DNA of 64,000 bases from G963665925 sp963665925 (GCA_963665925.1 OY762511.1:4774001-4838000), one strand, 5' to 3'; counted from the first letter of the stretch, positions 1 to 8,974 are shown. Numbers and translations: made by a program. Notes: a model not told the origin generated them from the sequence alone.

Positions 1-48
1 GAAATGATACGGAGCAAGACAAGTATAAACAAACAATTGCAAATTTCA

Positions 49-77
49 TTGTAATAACTAAAATCTTTTAGTATACT
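49..77 (+). promoter_or_regulatory. sigma-A promoter of the chemoreceptor transcript
   Basis: TTGTAA at 49-54 and TATACT at 72-77 are separated by exactly 17 bases. The predicted start near 84 lies just upstream of the riboswitch, so the whole aptamer would be transcribed. Confidence 0.7.
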
Positions 78-99
78 ATTGTTGGTAATAAAACAATAA

Positions 100-183
100 T
101 CAGAACGGATACGGCACACCTTTCGAAAGATTGGGTCGCAAAGCTATGGGTCTAAGGGAAACTATGACTGCCAGGCTGCAGCA
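100..183 (+). promoter_or_regulatory. c-di-GMP-I (GEMM) riboswitch
   Basis: The conserved GEMM-I core is readable in order: GGCACACC, CGAAAG, GGGTCGCAAAGC, GGGTCTAA and a 3' ACTGCCAGGCTGC. This matches the class I cyclic di-GMP aptamer, including the GAAA-type tetraloop and the CGCAAAGC joining strand. It sits between a sigma-A promoter and an intrinsic terminator and upstream of a chemoreceptor gene, a common target of this riboswitch. Whether ligand turns transcription on or off cannot be told by eye. Confidence 0.92.
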
Positions 184-184
184 T

Positions 185-210
185 ACATGCTTGCTGGGCA
201 TGTTTTTTTT
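185..210 (+). terminator. riboswitch expression-platform terminator
   Basis: The hairpin ACATGC/GCATGT (185-190 with 198-203) is followed by an uninterrupted T run to 210. It starts right after the 3' strand of the aptamer. About 130 further leader bases (211-339) with no ORF of note lead to the ribosome binding site. Confidence 0.8.
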
Positions 211-339
211 GTGCGCCGGACCATAAAAACCAGGACCATGGCAGGCCGTTCCGTGATTAAGACCAGCACCTGACTGTGTGTGATTTATGTTTGGGGACTT
301 GAACACCAGCCAGCGTTGCAACTGAATAGGAGGCGTATT

Positions 340-2313
340 ATGAAACTGAGATCAAAACTGATGATGGTCTTTATTGCAATCATCATCATCCCTATGGCAG
401 CCATTGGAGGGCTGACCTATGAAAAGACGTATTCCATCATTGAACACGATTTGCACACTACTGCGGGAGAGACTCTGGGGCAAGTAGAAAACACGCTTAA
501 CCATTTTCTCAACGGCTATGAGAAGAGTATCGATCTGATTCGCAATAATGTGAATGTCCAAGCTGGTATGAACAGTGAAATGCGGAAAAACGGCATGCTC
601 AGCATACTTGAAAGTTATACGGAGGCTTTTCCAAACACCAAGAATGTGTATGTCGCTTATAACAATAAGGACTTCAACATCCGACCTCTCGTAGACCTCC
701 CTGCAGACTACGACCCAACGATCAGACCCTGGTACATGAAAGCCGTTGAAGAGGACGCCATAACTTGGACCGACCCTTATACGGATGCATCAACAGGCGA
801 ACTTGTCATCACTGCCTCTGCGCCAATTCACAGCAGTACCGGCAAGACCATTGGCGTAGTCGGTGTCGACCTGAATCTGGACGCGCTTAGTGCAGAGATT
901 TCGGGCATCAACATTGGAAAAACAGGTTATCCAATTATCATCGCACCAGATGGAACGGTCATTGCCCATCGTTCTGAAGATGTGATTGGAGCACCAATCC
1001 CTATAGAATCTTTGAGCACCTTTGTTGCAAACAATTCAGAAGGAAACCTGAATTATGAGTGGAACGGCGCCAGAAAGCACGCTGTGCTTTACACCGTTGA
1101 CCGCTTGAACTGGAAGCTGCTTACGGCAAATGACGTCAGCGAGCTACAGGAAAAGACATTGCCAATACTCATGCGCCTTGCCATTGTTGCCGTAGCAGCA
1201 CTCCTTGTTGCCCTTCTGGTTTCCTATCTGTTTGCCAACAATACAACCGCTCCACTGAAACAGCTATCTACCGCAATGGACAAGGTCAAGAACGGCGACC
1301 TGACGGTCAGCGTCAAACTCAACCGCAGGGATGAGTTCGGTCAGCTCTCACATGACTTTGAAGACATGATGTCTGCCGTCAAAGGACTGATCACAAATGC
1401 ACAGACGGTGGCCAACGAGGTCATTGGTGCAGCTTCGGACCTTGCTGCGAGCAGTCAGCAGGTCAGTGCCTCTTCCTTCGAAGTCGCACGCACAGTTGAT
1501 GAAATTGCCCAGGGTGCAAGCCAGCAGGCCTCAGAAGCTGAATCTGGCGCCCACACGGCAGCAGGCCTCAGCCAAAGCTTTGAAGCGCTGAGCGCGAGCA
1601 GTAACGCCATTGCAGATGAAACACACGTTGCAAACACTGCCGGTACGGAAGGCCGGGACGCCATGCATGAGCTTCAGCAAAAAACAGACGACAACAACCA
1701 GGCGATTGCACGTATAGAAACGGCTGTTACCAATCTGGAGAATCAGACCAACAACATTAGCGAATTTGTCGATACAATCCGGTCCATTGCAGAACAAACC
1801 AATCTGTTGGCACTCAATGCATCCATTGAAGCTGCAAGAGCGGGCGAGCACGGTAGAGGCTTCGCAGTTGTTGCTGATGAAATCAGAAAGCTTGCTGAAG
1901 ATTCCAGTACAGCCGCGGAGGAAGTTCGCAACATCGTCACCCTCATTCTTGATGAGAACAAGAATACGAACGATATTATGGTAGATGTCCGCGCACGGTC
2001 TTCCGAGCAAAATGGCGCTGTCCAGCGTATGGGTGTCTCATTCGATAAGATTACTGCCTCAATTGACAGCATTACATCCCGCATGAATGCGTTCGACAGC
2101 ATTCTCGAACGGGTTACCGATGACAAGGAAGCCATTATCAGTGCAATCGAGAGCATCAGTTCTGTTTCCGAAGAAACAGCTGCAGCGTCTGAGGAAGTCA
2201 GTGCAAGTGTCCAGCAGCAGTCTTCCGCTGTTGATGAAGTGGCAAGAGCAGCTGAAAACCTCAATATGATGGCTGACCAGCTCAATAGCGAAATTGCAAA
2301 GTTCACTGTCTAG
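340..2313 (+). CDS. methyl-accepting chemotaxis protein with dCache amino-acid-type sensor
   Basis: A 657-residue transmembrane chemoreceptor. TM1 is at about 7-25, followed by an extracytoplasmic dCache_1 domain at about 30-280, TM2 at about 282-303, HAMP at about 304-358, and the signalling coiled coil to the C-terminus. The tip EQTNLLALNASIEAARAGE is near-consensus. In the Cache domain Y124, R129, W131, Y132 and D177 reproduce the spacing of the amino acid ligand motif known from PctA-type receptors, so an amino acid ligand is likely (inference). The ATG at 340 is chosen over an upstream in-frame start at 280 because TAGGAGG lies at the right distance before it. Expression is controlled by the c-di-GMP riboswitch upstream. 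Confidence 0.93.
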   Translation: MKLRSKLMMVFIAIIIIPMAAIGGLTYEKTYSIIEHDLHTTAGETLGQVENTLNHFLNGYEKSIDLIRNNVNVQAGMNSEMRKNGMLSILESYTEAFPNTKNVYVAYNNKDFNIRPLVDLPADYDPTIRPWYMKAVEEDAITWTDPYTDASTGELVITASAPIHSSTGKTIGVVGVDLNLDALSAEISGINIGKTGYPIIIAPDGTVIAHRSEDVIGAPIPIESLSTFVANNSEGNLNYEWNGARKHAVLYTVDRLNWKLLTANDVSELQEKTLPILMRLAIVAVAALLVALLVSYLFANNTTAPLKQLSTAMDKVKNGDLTVSVKLNRRDEFGQLSHDFEDMMSAVKGLITNAQTVANEVIGAASDLAASSQQVSASSFEVARTVDEIAQGASQQASEAESGAHTAAGLSQSFEALSASSNAIADETHVANTAGTEGRDAMHELQQKTDDNNQAIARIETAVTNLENQTNNISEFVDTIRSIAEQTNLLALNASIEAARAGEHGRGFAVVADEIRKLAEDSSTAAEEVRNIVTLILDENKNTNDIMVDVRARSSEQNGAVQRMGVSFDKITASIDSITSRMNAFDSILERVTDDKEAIISAIESISSVSEETAAASEEVSASVQQQSSAVDEVARAAENLNMMADQLNSEIAKFTV

Positions 2314-2350
2314 CTTCAGGATTACCACCGCATAAATCTATCTGCATTGA

Positions 2351-2398
2351 AAAGGCTGCTGCAGCAGAGCTCAATACGCTCTGTCTGCAGCAGCCTTT
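2351..2398. terminator. bidirectional terminator hairpin
   Basis: A nearly perfect hairpin has AAAGGCTGCTGCAG pairing with CTGCAGCAGCCTTT and an inner CAGAGC/GCTCTG pair, followed by TTTAATTG. It ends the chemoreceptor transcript. The bases between this hairpin and the next one (about 2400-2517) show no gene. Confidence 0.75.
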
Positions 2399-2517
2399 AA
2401 TTGTATATGCCCCTGTTGTATAAAGTTTGCATAAAATGCTTATAGCGCTTACATACGGCCTTTAACCGGTAATGTTCTATCCTTGATTGGCCAGTCCATT
2501 ACGAATAGAAAATACGA

Positions 2518-2552
2518 AATCCCTGATGCGTTTGAAATGCATCAGGGATTTC
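2518..2552 (-). terminator. terminator of the ptb-iorAB operon
   Basis: The inverted repeat AATCCCTGATGC/GCATCAGGGATT lies 40 bases after the iorB stop. On the minus strand it runs into a T-rich tail. Confidence 0.75.
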
Positions 2553-2594
2553 TTCATCTAAATACAAGCCAAGTATTTAAGTGTTCTTGCTTTT

Positions 2595-3176
2595 CTATTT
2601 GATCATATCCATGCCAGCTCTTAGTGCCTTGATATTCACATCTGCAAATTTAGGTTTTACGGTCTGCTTAACAACGTCATCCCAATCGATATTGCTGTCA
2701 AGACCCATAGCCTTAACAAGCGCACCCAGAAGCACAACGTTCATCGTACGGATATTACCAAGATCCATTGCAATTTCAGCTGCCTTGATTGCAGTTGTAC
2801 TCGCTTTGTCAGACAGGGCTTCAATAACACCTGTTGGGTACTCAGCAAGACCTGACAGAATTGGCGCAGATGGAATCTTGTAATCATTTACAACAATCTT
2901 GCCACCTGATTTAAGGTATTCAAGCCACTTTCCAGTTTCCATGATTTCAAATGAAACCAGGATATCCGCTTGTCCCAAACCAATGATTGGAGACCATACC
3001 TTCTCGCCAAAACGTACCTGTGTTGTAACAGATCCGCCACGCTGAGCCATACCGTGTACTTCTGACATCTTAACGTCATAACCTGCAGAAATCAGTCCTA
3101 CAGACAGAATTTTAGAAGCTGTGATGATACCCTGACCACCAACGCCGCAAAGTAGAATATTCTTAGTTTCCGCCAT
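2595..3176 (-). CDS. iorB: indolepyruvate:ferredoxin oxidoreductase, beta subunit
   Basis: A 193-residue protein of the pyruvate/ketoisovalerate oxidoreductase gamma-domain family. It starts with LLCGVGGQGIITASKIL, the glycine-rich motif typical of IorB, and has the conserved MSEVHGMAQRGG segment. Together with IorA it forms the enzyme that oxidatively decarboxylates arylpyruvates to aryl-acetyl-CoA, reducing ferredoxin. It begins two bases after the iorA stop codon and is probably translated by coupling. The length is normal for the family. Confidence 0.93.
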   Translation of the reverse strand: MAETKNILLCGVGGQGIITASKILSVGLISAGYDVKMSEVHGMAQRGGSVTTQVRFGEKVWSPIIGLGQADILVSFEIMETGKWLEYLKSGGKIVVNDYKIPSAPILSGLAEYPTGVIEALSDKASTTAIKAAEIAMDLGNIRTMNVVLLGALVKAMGLDSNIDWDDVVKQTVKPKFADVNIKALRAGMDMIK

Positions 3177-3178
3177 GA

Positions 3179-4957
3179 TTATTCACCCGCTCTTTCTATT
3201 GCATCGAATGGACAAGCCTGTAGACAAACTTCACAGCCTACGCACATATGCTCATCAATTTTCGCCTTCTTAGTTTCCTTGTCAAAGCTGATTGCAGGAC
3301 AGCCAGTCTTTGTACAGATTTTACAGCCTTTACACTTGTCGATGTCCACATAGCATGTTTTCTTCTCAAGACCGAACTCTTTGTAATCAGCTTCAGAGAA
3401 CTGCTTAAGTACACATGGCCATCTTGTGATCAGTACAGATGGACCGTCAAAGTCAAACGCAGCGTCAAGTGCCTTGTCAACCGCTTCAAGGTCTAGCGGA
3501 TTCACAGTTTGAACGTGTTCAATGCCGATTGCCTTTACAAGACCAGGGATGTCGATGATTTTTGCTTCATCACCCATCAGCGTAAAGCCAGTACCTGGAT
3601 TCTGCTGGTGACCTGTCATACCTGTAATTCTGTTGTCCAGAATAACAGATACAGTATTGCCCTTGTTGTAGGCAACATCAATCAGTGAATTCACGCCTGT
3701 ATGGAAGAAGGTCGAGTCACCGATTACACCAACAACACGTTTTTCCACACCGTGTTTCTCAAAGGCTTTTTTAGCACCGTGTGCCATGGAAATGGAAGCA
3801 CCCATGCAGACACATGAATCAAGTGTGTTCAGAGGCTCAGCAGCACCCAGTGTATAGCAGCCGATATCGCCAGTCACAACAACATTCTTCTTCTTAGAAA
3901 GTGCATAGTAGAAGCCTCTGTGAGGACATCCAGCACATAGGGTTGGAGGACGGCCAACCTTCTTGTCTTCTGCAATATGCATTGTTTCACTTACTTTGCC
4001 CAGAAGTGCCTCTGCAATGATATCAGGATTCAGTTCACCGATTCTTGGAATCTTTTCCTTACCGATGCATTCAATGCCTGCCGCTTTCATTTGCTCTTCA
4101 ATATATGGCTCAAGCTCTTCGATAACGTAAAGCGTATCTACTGCATCTGCAAACTCTCTGATTTTATCCATAGGCAGCGGATGTGTGAAGCCCAGTTTCA
4201 GGTATGAAGCAGTATCGCCAAATACTTCCTGTGCGTATGTGTAAGCAACACCTGAAGAGATGATGCCGATTTTTTTATCGTTCCATACGAAGTAGTTGAG
4301 GTCAGTCTCGTTTGAGAAAGCTTCCAGCGCTTTCATTCTGTCTTCAACGATTGGATGAAGTCTTTTTGCGTTTGCTGGCGTCGCAATCCATTTTTCAGGC
4401 TTTTTCACGTACTCTTTTGCGCCAACTTCAACTCTGTCTTCGAATTCAACAAGACCTTTCGAGTGACAGACTCTTGTAGTCATACGGTATAGAACTGCAG
4501 TATCAAACTTCTCAGAAATTTCAAAGGCAGCCTTAACCATGTCCTTTGATTCTTGTGAGTTCGAAGGCTCAACACATGCGATTTTAGCAAACTTTGCATA
4601 ATATCTGTTGTCCTGCTCATTTTGTGAACTATGGCAGCCCGGATCATCTGCCGACACAAGAATAAACCCTCCATTTACACCTAGGTAACCAAGTGTGAAC
4701 AGCGGATCCGCAGCCACGTTAACACCTACATGCTTCATTGCAGCCAGTGAACGTGCACCTGCCATTGTTGCACCAATCGCAACTTCCATCGCTACCTTTT
4801 CGTTTGGTGCCCACTCACAGTAAATGTCTTTTTTATAGTTCGCAACATTTTCCAAAATCTCCGTACTTGGCGTTCCTGGATAAGCTGATGCGAATGTACA
4901 GCCTGCTTCGTAACAACCGCGTGCGACTGCTTCGTTGCCTGTCATGAATTCTTTCAT
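3179..4957 (-). CDS. iorA: indolepyruvate:ferredoxin oxidoreductase, alpha subunit
   Basis: A 592-residue TPP-dependent subunit. The N-terminal pyrimidine-binding domain starts at GNEAVARGCYEAG. The TPP pyrophosphate-binding segment is around GDIGCYTLGAAEPL, with a later GDSTFFHTG. The C-terminus carries two [4Fe-4S] motifs, CKGCKICTKTGCP and CVGCEVCLQACP. Length and architecture match IorA. AGGAGG precedes the ATG. The first gene of the operon is a phosphotransacylase, which suggests the acyl-CoA product is turned into acyl phosphate for ATP formation (inference). Confidence 0.95.
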   Translation of the reverse strand: MKEFMTGNEAVARGCYEAGCTFASAYPGTPSTEILENVANYKKDIYCEWAPNEKVAMEVAIGATMAGARSLAAMKHVGVNVAADPLFTLGYLGVNGGFILVSADDPGCHSSQNEQDNRYYAKFAKIACVEPSNSQESKDMVKAAFEISEKFDTAVLYRMTTRVCHSKGLVEFEDRVEVGAKEYVKKPEKWIATPANAKRLHPIVEDRMKALEAFSNETDLNYFVWNDKKIGIISSGVAYTYAQEVFGDTASYLKLGFTHPLPMDKIREFADAVDTLYVIEELEPYIEEQMKAAGIECIGKEKIPRIGELNPDIIAEALLGKVSETMHIAEDKKVGRPPTLCAGCPHRGFYYALSKKKNVVVTGDIGCYTLGAAEPLNTLDSCVCMGASISMAHGAKKAFEKHGVEKRVVGVIGDSTFFHTGVNSLIDVAYNKGNTVSVILDNRITGMTGHQQNPGTGFTLMGDEAKIIDIPGLVKAIGIEHVQTVNPLDLEAVDKALDAAFDFDGPSVLITRWPCVLKQFSEADYKEFGLEKKTCYVDIDKCKGCKICTKTGCPAISFDKETKKAKIDEHMCVGCEVCLQACPFDAIERAGE

Positions 4958-4975
4958 GCTTCACTCTCCTCCTAA

Positions 4976-5884
4976 TTACTTATATGCTGCAATTACACTG
5001 CCCAGTGCAATTGAATTTAGTTTAACCTGTGCTGAATCCGCACGCGAAGTAAGAACAACCGGCACTTTTGCACCCATGATAATCCCCGCAGAATCAGCTT
5101 TTGCCATATAGGTCATGGCCTTGCCAATACCATTGCCCATTTCAATGGTCGGAACCATGAGCACATCTGCATCTCCGGCAACTTCACTCTTGAAGCCCTT
5201 GATTCTGGCAGCTTCTTCTGAAACAGCCAAGTCAAACGCGAGTGGTCCTTCAACGATAACACCTGAGCCAAAATCACCATTTTCGCCCATTTTTTGAAGT
5301 GCATCCGCATCGACAGTTGCTGGCATCTTTGGATTGACTTTTTCTTTAGCAGCCAGACAAGCAACTTTTACAGGCTCTGCACCCATCGCTTTAACAACCT
5401 GAACCGCATTTTGAACAATTTTGCCTTTCGCTTCAAGATCAGGCGTAATATTCATACCCCCATCTGTCAGGTAAATCAGCTTATGATATGACTCAACCTC
5501 ATATACCATAACGTGGCTGAGCTGTGAGTCTGTTCGAAGTCCAATTTCTTTGTCAAGTACTGCCTTAAGCAGAATGGCTGTGTCGATAAGACCCTTCATC
5601 AGGAAATCAGCCTTGCCGTCACTTACAAGCTTGACGGAAGTTCGTGCTGCCTCCTCAAGTTCAAGAGCTTCCACCATTTCATATGCCTCAAGGTTAAGAT
5701 TGTTTTTTTCGGCAAGCTCTTTGATTTTTGCAGTATCGCCAACCAGTACCGGTTCAACAATACCTTGGTCCGCAGCCTGACAAACGGCTACAAGTACATC
5801 TTCATCCTGAGCGGCAGCTACAGCAAGTTTCATTGTAGTCTGGTTCTTTGCCGCATTAAGAAGATCGGAAAAATTCTTAATCAT
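4976..5884 (-). CDS. ptb: phosphate butyryltransferase-like phosphotransacylase
   Basis: A 302-residue member of the phosphate acetyl/butyryltransferase family. It has the VLVGDTAKI region near residue 48, FLMKGLIDTAILLKAVLD in the middle and a GVIVEGPLAFDLAVS motif, all typical of Ptb. It converts an acyl-CoA and phosphate to an acyl phosphate. It is promoter-proximal to iorA and iorB, so its natural substrate may be an aryl-acetyl-CoA or branched acyl-CoA rather than butyryl-CoA (inference). No butyrate or acetate kinase gene is in the window. TAAGGAG precedes the ATG. Confidence 0.88.
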   Translation of the reverse strand: MIKNFSDLLNAAKNQTTMKLAVAAAQDEDVLVAVCQAADQGIVEPVLVGDTAKIKELAEKNNLNLEAYEMVEALELEEAARTSVKLVSDGKADFLMKGLIDTAILLKAVLDKEIGLRTDSQLSHVMVYEVESYHKLIYLTDGGMNITPDLEAKGKIVQNAVQVVKAMGAEPVKVACLAAKEKVNPKMPATVDADALQKMGENGDFGSGVIVEGPLAFDLAVSEEAARIKGFKSEVAGDADVLMVPTIEMGNGIGKAMTYMAKADSAGIIMGAKVPVVLTSRADSAQVKLNSIALGSVIAAYK

Positions 5885-5961
5885 TCTAACACTCCTTAAC
5901 TATCCGGTTATTGAATGTAAAATTTTTTAGTAATGCTTCTACATTTTTTTGAATTCAATTC

Positions 5962-5990
5962 ATTTTACAATATTTTTTGAACACTTTCAA
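5962..5990 (-). promoter_or_regulatory. sigma-A promoter of ptb-iorAB
   Basis: On the minus strand TTGAAA (5985-5990) is followed after 17 bases by TAAAAT (5962-5967), about 80 bases before the ptb start codon. Confidence 0.65.
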
Positions 5991-6045
5991 TATCTGTGTA
6001 GAAACTTGCCTCATGTATTTTTGCTGTTTCCTGATACGGGTAAAA

Positions 6046-6089
6046 AACACCCCCACTTCAAATACAAACGTATTGAAATAGGGGTGTTT
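6046..6089 (-). terminator. terminator after the TPR gene
   Basis: The hairpin AAACACCCC.../...GGGGGTGTTT has a second arm pair TTGAA/TTCAA. On the minus strand it is followed by TTTTTTACC, 60 bases after the stop codon. Confidence 0.8.
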
Positions 6090-6151
6090 ACCTGTCTAAG
6101 CCATATCTGTGCTCAAAGGGCGCAGATGCATCCATTGCACTTTTAGAATCC

Positions 6152-7285
6152 TTATTTCGATGCCATGAGCTGCTTGACCTGCTGAAGCCAGGCATTTGAG
6201 ACCTCATCTTCAGGGCTGATTTCCACAGATTGTTGAATAAAGTTGAAGGCTTCATCGAGTTCACCTTTTTGAATATGCACGATCCCAAGATTGCAAAGAA
6301 CTTCTGAGTTCTTTGGACTTGCCTTTAGAGCCTCCTTGAAATATCGGTAGGCGTCATCGAACTGGCCCATTGTCATGTAGCAGATGCCAATTTCATTCAT
6401 GGTATCGATATTTCCCGTATTGAGGGAAAGTGCCTGCTTGTAGTAGTGCAGCGCTTCGTCATACATTTCCTTCTGACGATATGCCAGCGCTACAAAGAAC
6501 ATCAGATTCCACCACTCCGGATAATCCTCCAGAAGCGGTACAAGATACTCAAGACCTTCATCGGAAAAACCTTCAATAACAAGCTTGTATCCTTTTTCAT
6601 ATTCAAGCTTGGCGTCAATATTTCTCAGGGTGTTTACGATTTCAATTTTCTGATCGTCTGTCAGCTGGTGAGAACGCATCGCAGCAGTCCAGATTCGCTC
6701 AGCTTCACCGTAGGCCTGGTCGTTTACATAGTGAAAGCCCAAATGATACCCTGCAAGGGCAAATCCAGCATCGATTTCCATACACTTTTCAAGTACTTTT
6801 CTCGCAGTTGACATGTAGAGCTTGTAGAGATTCTCTTCCTTTTCATTCTCTATGGCAAGCTCTTCACAAAGACGTGCGATATTATATGCCGCATCGATGT
6901 TTTCGCTCTCAAACAGCATGTAAGCGCGCAGTCGTGCCAAGGCATCCAGCTTCTGTCCAGCTTCTGCGAGCACCAATGCGTCCCTCAGAATTCTATCCTG
7001 AAACTTTTCATCCAGTGAGATTAAAAAATTCTTGTAAGACGCGGCATATGGAAAATTCATATCGAGTCCCATAATGTGAACCATCGCTTCCATTATGGAT
7101 GACAGTGCGATATCAGACTCTTGTTTTCCAGAAACCTTGCTCACCATATCACGCGTCATGAATGGAACCGGCGTGCCAATTGGCAGTGCAATACCAGACA
7201 TGCTTTCCAGCGCCGAGCTTTTCAGTTCAATGAAAACGACCTCATCTGTCTTCTCTTTTAAAATAATATCCAAATCCGAAAACAT
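6152..7285 (-). CDS. tetratricopeptide repeat protein
   Basis: A 377-residue protein with no signal peptide. Residues 1-90 match no domain I recognise. The rest is helical, and from about residue 240 to the end there are consecutive TPR units with the A/Y/A pattern, such as ALAYRQKEMYDEALHYYKQAL, GICYMTMGQFDDAYRYFKEAL and GIVHIQKGELDEAFNFIQQSV. TPRs normally mediate protein-protein contacts, and the partner is unknown. It is the last gene of a run that begins with a radical SAM gene, with NAD kinase just upstream. AGAGGAGG precedes the ATG. Confidence 0.85.
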   Translation of the reverse strand: MFSDLDIILKEKTDEVVFIELKSSALESMSGIALPIGTPVPFMTRDMVSKVSGKQESDIALSSIMEAMVHIMGLDMNFPYAASYKNFLISLDEKFQDRILRDALVLAEAGQKLDALARLRAYMLFESENIDAAYNIARLCEELAIENEKEENLYKLYMSTARKVLEKCMEIDAGFALAGYHLGFHYVNDQAYGEAERIWTAAMRSHQLTDDQKIEIVNTLRNIDAKLEYEKGYKLVIEGFSDEGLEYLVPLLEDYPEWWNLMFFVALAYRQKEMYDEALHYYKQALSLNTGNIDTMNEIGICYMTMGQFDDAYRYFKEALKASPKNSEVLCNLGIVHIQKGELDEAFNFIQQSVEISPEDEVSNAWLQQVKQLMASK

Positions 7286-7313
7286 TTCTTCCTCCTCTGT
7301 ATCAAAGAAACAC

Positions 7314-7344
7314 CAGACTGAAAAGAGGTTCTCTTCAGTCTGGA
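7314..7344 (-). terminator. possible intra-operon terminator
   Basis: A 10-base inverted repeat CCAGACTGAA/TTCAGTCTGG lies in the 63-base gap between the NAD kinase and TPR genes. The minus-strand tail TGTTTCTTTG is weak, so it is probably a partial terminator or a processing stem. Confidence 0.5.
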
Positions 7345-7348
7345 TATT

Positions 7349-8167
7349 TTAGAATATCACTCTATTCACATTTTTGTCTATGATTTTGTTTCGGTAAAGC
7401 TCAAAATAATCAAACTCGCCCCATCTAATGATATGGACTTCCTTGTCCGATGCGCGTACATGCAAATCGGATATGTAATCATTTGAAACCTTGATGCCGT
7501 CACATGCAACAATGACTTCTCTTCTTTCCGCCTTTACGATTTTGAAATCCAGCACAGTGTCTATGGGAACAACCATGGAAGCTTTGAGTGGCCTGTTTAC
7601 ACTGTTGTCATTGGGATTGAGCGGTGTGATCTGATACACGGGCAGATCTGAATGTGTCGCAACGCCCCCAGCCCAAATGGCGTACCCGGTCGCACCTATA
7701 GGTGTAGAAAGAATGAATCCATCTCCAGTAAAATAGTTGAATGGCTTGCCATTAATATACATTCGGGCTTCCATCAGTCTAGGCTCTAAATGCTTGATCA
7801 GTATTTCATTGAAAGCGTAGCTGGAAATTGTATCTCCATTAACTGTCGTTGCCTGAACCTTCATTAAAGGATAAGACTGGACCTTGTAGTCTCCAGACGT
7901 GAGAATGTCGACAATAAGCTCCGGCTTTTGCGGCGGAATACTTGGCAGAAATCCAAGGGTACCCGTATTTACGCCAAGAAAGGGAATACGCTTGAGCCTG
8001 AACTTGCGTATGGCACTGAGCATGGTTCCGTCTCCGCCAATCACGATAATCAGGTCAGGATTTTCACGGGTCAAAATAAAGCCGTTCTCCTTGAGTATGC
8101 GCATCAGTTTCTTCTTTACTGCCAACGTATCTTTTTTTCTATTATGATGTATTAGGATTCTTTTCAT
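7349..8167 (-). CDS. nadK: NAD kinase
   Basis: A 272-residue ATP-NAD kinase, the cytoplasmic enzyme making NADP. The family signature GGDGT is present in VIGGDGTMLSAIRKF near residue 45. The downstream GVNTGTLGFLP motif and the TGDGFILSTPIGATGYA substrate loop are intact, as is ITPLNPNDNSVNRPL. The length is normal. It follows a membrane protein gene by 23 bases. GGGTGTGAA lies before the ATG as a modest ribosome binding site. Confidence 0.94.
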   Translation of the reverse strand: MKRILIHHNRKKDTLAVKKKLMRILKENGFILTRENPDLIIVIGGDGTMLSAIRKFRLKRIPFLGVNTGTLGFLPSIPPQKPELIVDILTSGDYKVQSYPLMKVQATTVNGDTISSYAFNEILIKHLEPRLMEARMYINGKPFNYFTGDGFILSTPIGATGYAIWAGGVATHSDLPVYQITPLNPNDNSVNRPLKASMVVPIDTVLDFKIVKAERREVIVACDGIKVSNDYISDLHVRASDKEVHIIRWGEFDYFELYRNKIIDKNVNRVIF

Positions 8168-8190
8168 TTCACACCCGCTTTTCCTATCTT

Positions 8191-8952
8191 CTAGTCCCTG
8201 TTTATATGTCTCATAAACAGACGTTTTCTTCTTGTTGTCGTTGTAAGCATTTCAAAAAGAAATCCTCTGTACACCATCATATACCCAAGAATTGCCTGCA
8301 CTAAAATGGCAATTAGTACAATCGCCAGAGATGTTTTCAGTGCGTATGGCAACCCGCGAAGCACTGTGTAGAACAGGTTGTTGATCGCCCAGTAAATGCC
8401 GTAGCATGCACTCCCAAGGATGATGTTTGGTATGAACCAGTCAATCCAGTTCTCCTTGATGAAGTTAAATGCATAGATGAAGCTGTCAATTTCTCCAAGA
8501 TGCTTCTGATAAAGTGTTTCAGGCAGCGGATTGAATACGACAAATGCCACAACCTGTACAATCAGACTCACCAGCCCAAATGCCGGAATCAGAAGATTCA
8601 GCGGCTGCGCAAGTGTGACTACCGCAAGCTGTCCAACCCATATGATCAGGAGGACCACCCAGACTTTTCTGAAGTAGACTTTAAAGCCCGACTGGAAGTC
8701 ATCCTGTGTAAATCTGCCAACACGTACAATCCTATTCATGAGGAAAAGATAATTCGAAAGCACCGCACTTTGGAAGAGCGTGATAATGAGCCCGCCAAAC
8801 ATGCCAAACATGCCTGCAATCTGCATAACAAGCATTACAGCAACCAAATAGAATGCGCCAACAATCAAGAGGCCCGGATTACTTCGAAGTGCCTTGATGC
8901 TCTTTTTTATTATCGTCTTATTCGTAATAATGATATCCTGAAGGACTGACAT
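8191..8952 (-). CDS. polytopic membrane protein of unknown function
   Basis: A 253-residue integral membrane protein. It has a basic amphipathic N-terminus and roughly six hydrophobic segments: about 28-48, 50-72, 95-115, 120-142, 172-195 and 205-230. It ends in an Arg/Lys-rich cytoplasmic tail RRKRLFMRH. I do not recognise a functional motif. It lies between a radical SAM gene (22 bases upstream) and NAD kinase (23 bases downstream), so it is co-transcribed with both. Confidence 0.8.
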   Translation of the reverse strand: MSVLQDIIITNKTIIKKSIKALRSNPGLLIVGAFYLVAVMLVMQIAGMFGMFGGLIITLFQSAVLSNYLFLMNRIVRVGRFTQDDFQSGFKVYFRKVWVVLLIIWVGQLAVVTLAQPLNLLIPAFGLVSLIVQVVAFVVFNPLPETLYQKHLGEIDSFIYAFNFIKENWIDWFIPNIILGSACYGIYWAINNLFYTVLRGLPYALKTSLAIVLIAILVQAILGYMMVYRGFLFEMLTTTTRRKRLFMRHINRD

Positions 8953-8974
8953 TTTATCGCCTCTTTTCGTTTAT

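Noticed and set aside
1531..2010. 159-codon minus-strand ORF inside the first chemoreceptor gene
   Set aside because: It is antisense to a strongly conserved coding region, Cys-rich without family pattern, and has no ribosome binding site. It is a shadow of biased codon use.
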